Shown here: positions 63,816 through 64,000 of the stretch, in pieces
Layout: every line of letters begins with the position of its first letter
Numbering within the stretch: position 1 is the stretch's first letter
DNA from: DHVE2 group archaeon
Lineage (GTDB): Archaea; Thermoplasmatota; Thermoplasmata; Thermoplasmatales; Aciduliprofundaceae
NCBI GenBank assembly: GCA_015523125.1
Contig: WAKX01000032.1
Span: 1 to 64,000, forward strand
DNA length: 64,000 nucleotides
Direction: 5' to 3'
Position numbers and translations under genes: made by a program
Notes under the pieces: generated by a model
Told to the model about the DNA's origin: nothing
What the model saw: only the letters and a program-made list of their open reading frames with translations
Databases searched by the model: none

Positions 63816-64000
63816 CTATGGAACAAGTACAGCAGCAGCCACTACGGTAGTCCACTCACCTGCTTTTTCCACCACAGCCGTTGAAGTTATGTTGGAAGTT
63901 TTGAGAATCTTATCGTTGAGCTTCCAAACCTCATGCTCCTCGTCCCATTCCAAATGGCTCTGCAAACCCAAAGTGGATGCGAGCATCTCCGCCGCAAGAT
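63816..64000 (-). CDS. C-terminal end of an unidentified protein (partial)
   Basis: The last 61 residues of a minus-strand gene that starts beyond the window. Visible sequence includes [20 protein letters not shown] and [19 protein letters not shown] before a TAG at 63816-63818. The C-terminus is Ala/Val rich but too short to assign. Convergent with the IMPACT gene. Confidence 0.55.
   Translation of the reverse strand, partial: LAAEMLASTLGLQSHLEWDEEHEVWKLNDKILKTSNITSTAVVEKAGEWTTVVAAAVLVP

Overview
The window comes from a euryarchaeon, most likely a thermophilic member of the Thermoplasmatota close to Aciduliprofundum (DHVE2). The archaeal assignment is firm: SRP19, ribosomal proteins S8e and S6e, aEF-1beta, aIF2-gamma, aIF5B, the KEOPS subunit Cgi121, TiaS, archaeal Pus10, membrane-anchored LonB, sn-glycerol-1-phosphate dehydrogenase, an archaeal RNase P RNA and a tRNA-Trp whose intron is a box C/D guide RNA. 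The genus is an inference from the gene mix; the alkyltransferase-endonuclease V fusion, for example, is known from Ferroplasma. Genes are tightly packed, often with 4-nt stop/start overlaps. Many first genes have a TATA box 23-30 nt upstream of the start codon, which implies leaderless mRNAs and often GTG starts. Internal operon genes instead carry GGAGGTGATC-type ribosome binding sites. I used both rules to choose starts.
Layout. 1-6.2 kb: winged-helix regulator, Ldh2 dehydrogenase, aEF-1beta with a small zinc protein, a Rab-like GTPase, and a pyrC-AMMECR1-queE group next to an MFS transporter. 6.3-11.6 kb: tRNA-Gly, an archaellin/pilin-like protein, and a two-gene type IV filament motor (TadC-like platform and cysteine-rich secretion ATPase). 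11.6-24.5 kb: SRP19/S8e, a lipid kinase-like protein, small membrane proteins, a bacterial-type tRNA-guanine transglycosylase, two secreted proteins, Cgi121-LonB, tRNA-Ser joined to dcd, an RHH-FtsZ-like operon and a cobalamin adenosyltransferase. 24.5-32.5 kb: secreted OB-fold protein, frameshifted PLD nuclease, hydroxyacid dehydrogenase, a giant FG-GAP/PKD surface protein and a second Rab-like GTPase. 33-38 kb: PP-loop protein, aIF5B, purine permease, RNase P RNA and tRNA-Trp.
38.0-44.5 kb is AT-richer and looks accessory. It holds a frameshifted HTH protein, a DUF234 ATPase with an inverted-repeat operator, an HTH-CBS regulator, and a type III Mod methyltransferase that is frameshifted near its end and has no Res gene. 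From 44.5 kb the window returns to core genes: a second membrane protein with the same cytoplasmic domain as the giant surface protein, S6e-aIF2gamma, a coupled FHA-kinase-PP2C operon, Sua5-MetAP, TiaS, a long coiled-coil protein, Pus10, YchF-like GTPase, UPF0179, G1P dehydrogenase, an NSUN methylase, the alkyltransferase-EndoV fusion and an IMPACT protein.
The best candidate for an undescribed system is a signalling set. Two envelope proteins of quite different ectodomain end in the same ~125-residue cytoplasmic domain, whose predicted topology resembles a longin fold; one of them sits end to end with a Rab/Arf-like GTPase. The FHA-kinase-phosphatase operon lies 2.4 kb beyond the second. Other points of interest are the predicted C34/C39 methylation guide in the tRNA-Trp intron, a preQ1-type TGT in an archaeon, and a short FtsZ-like protein behind an RHH regulator, as in haloarchaeal cdrS-ftsZ2.
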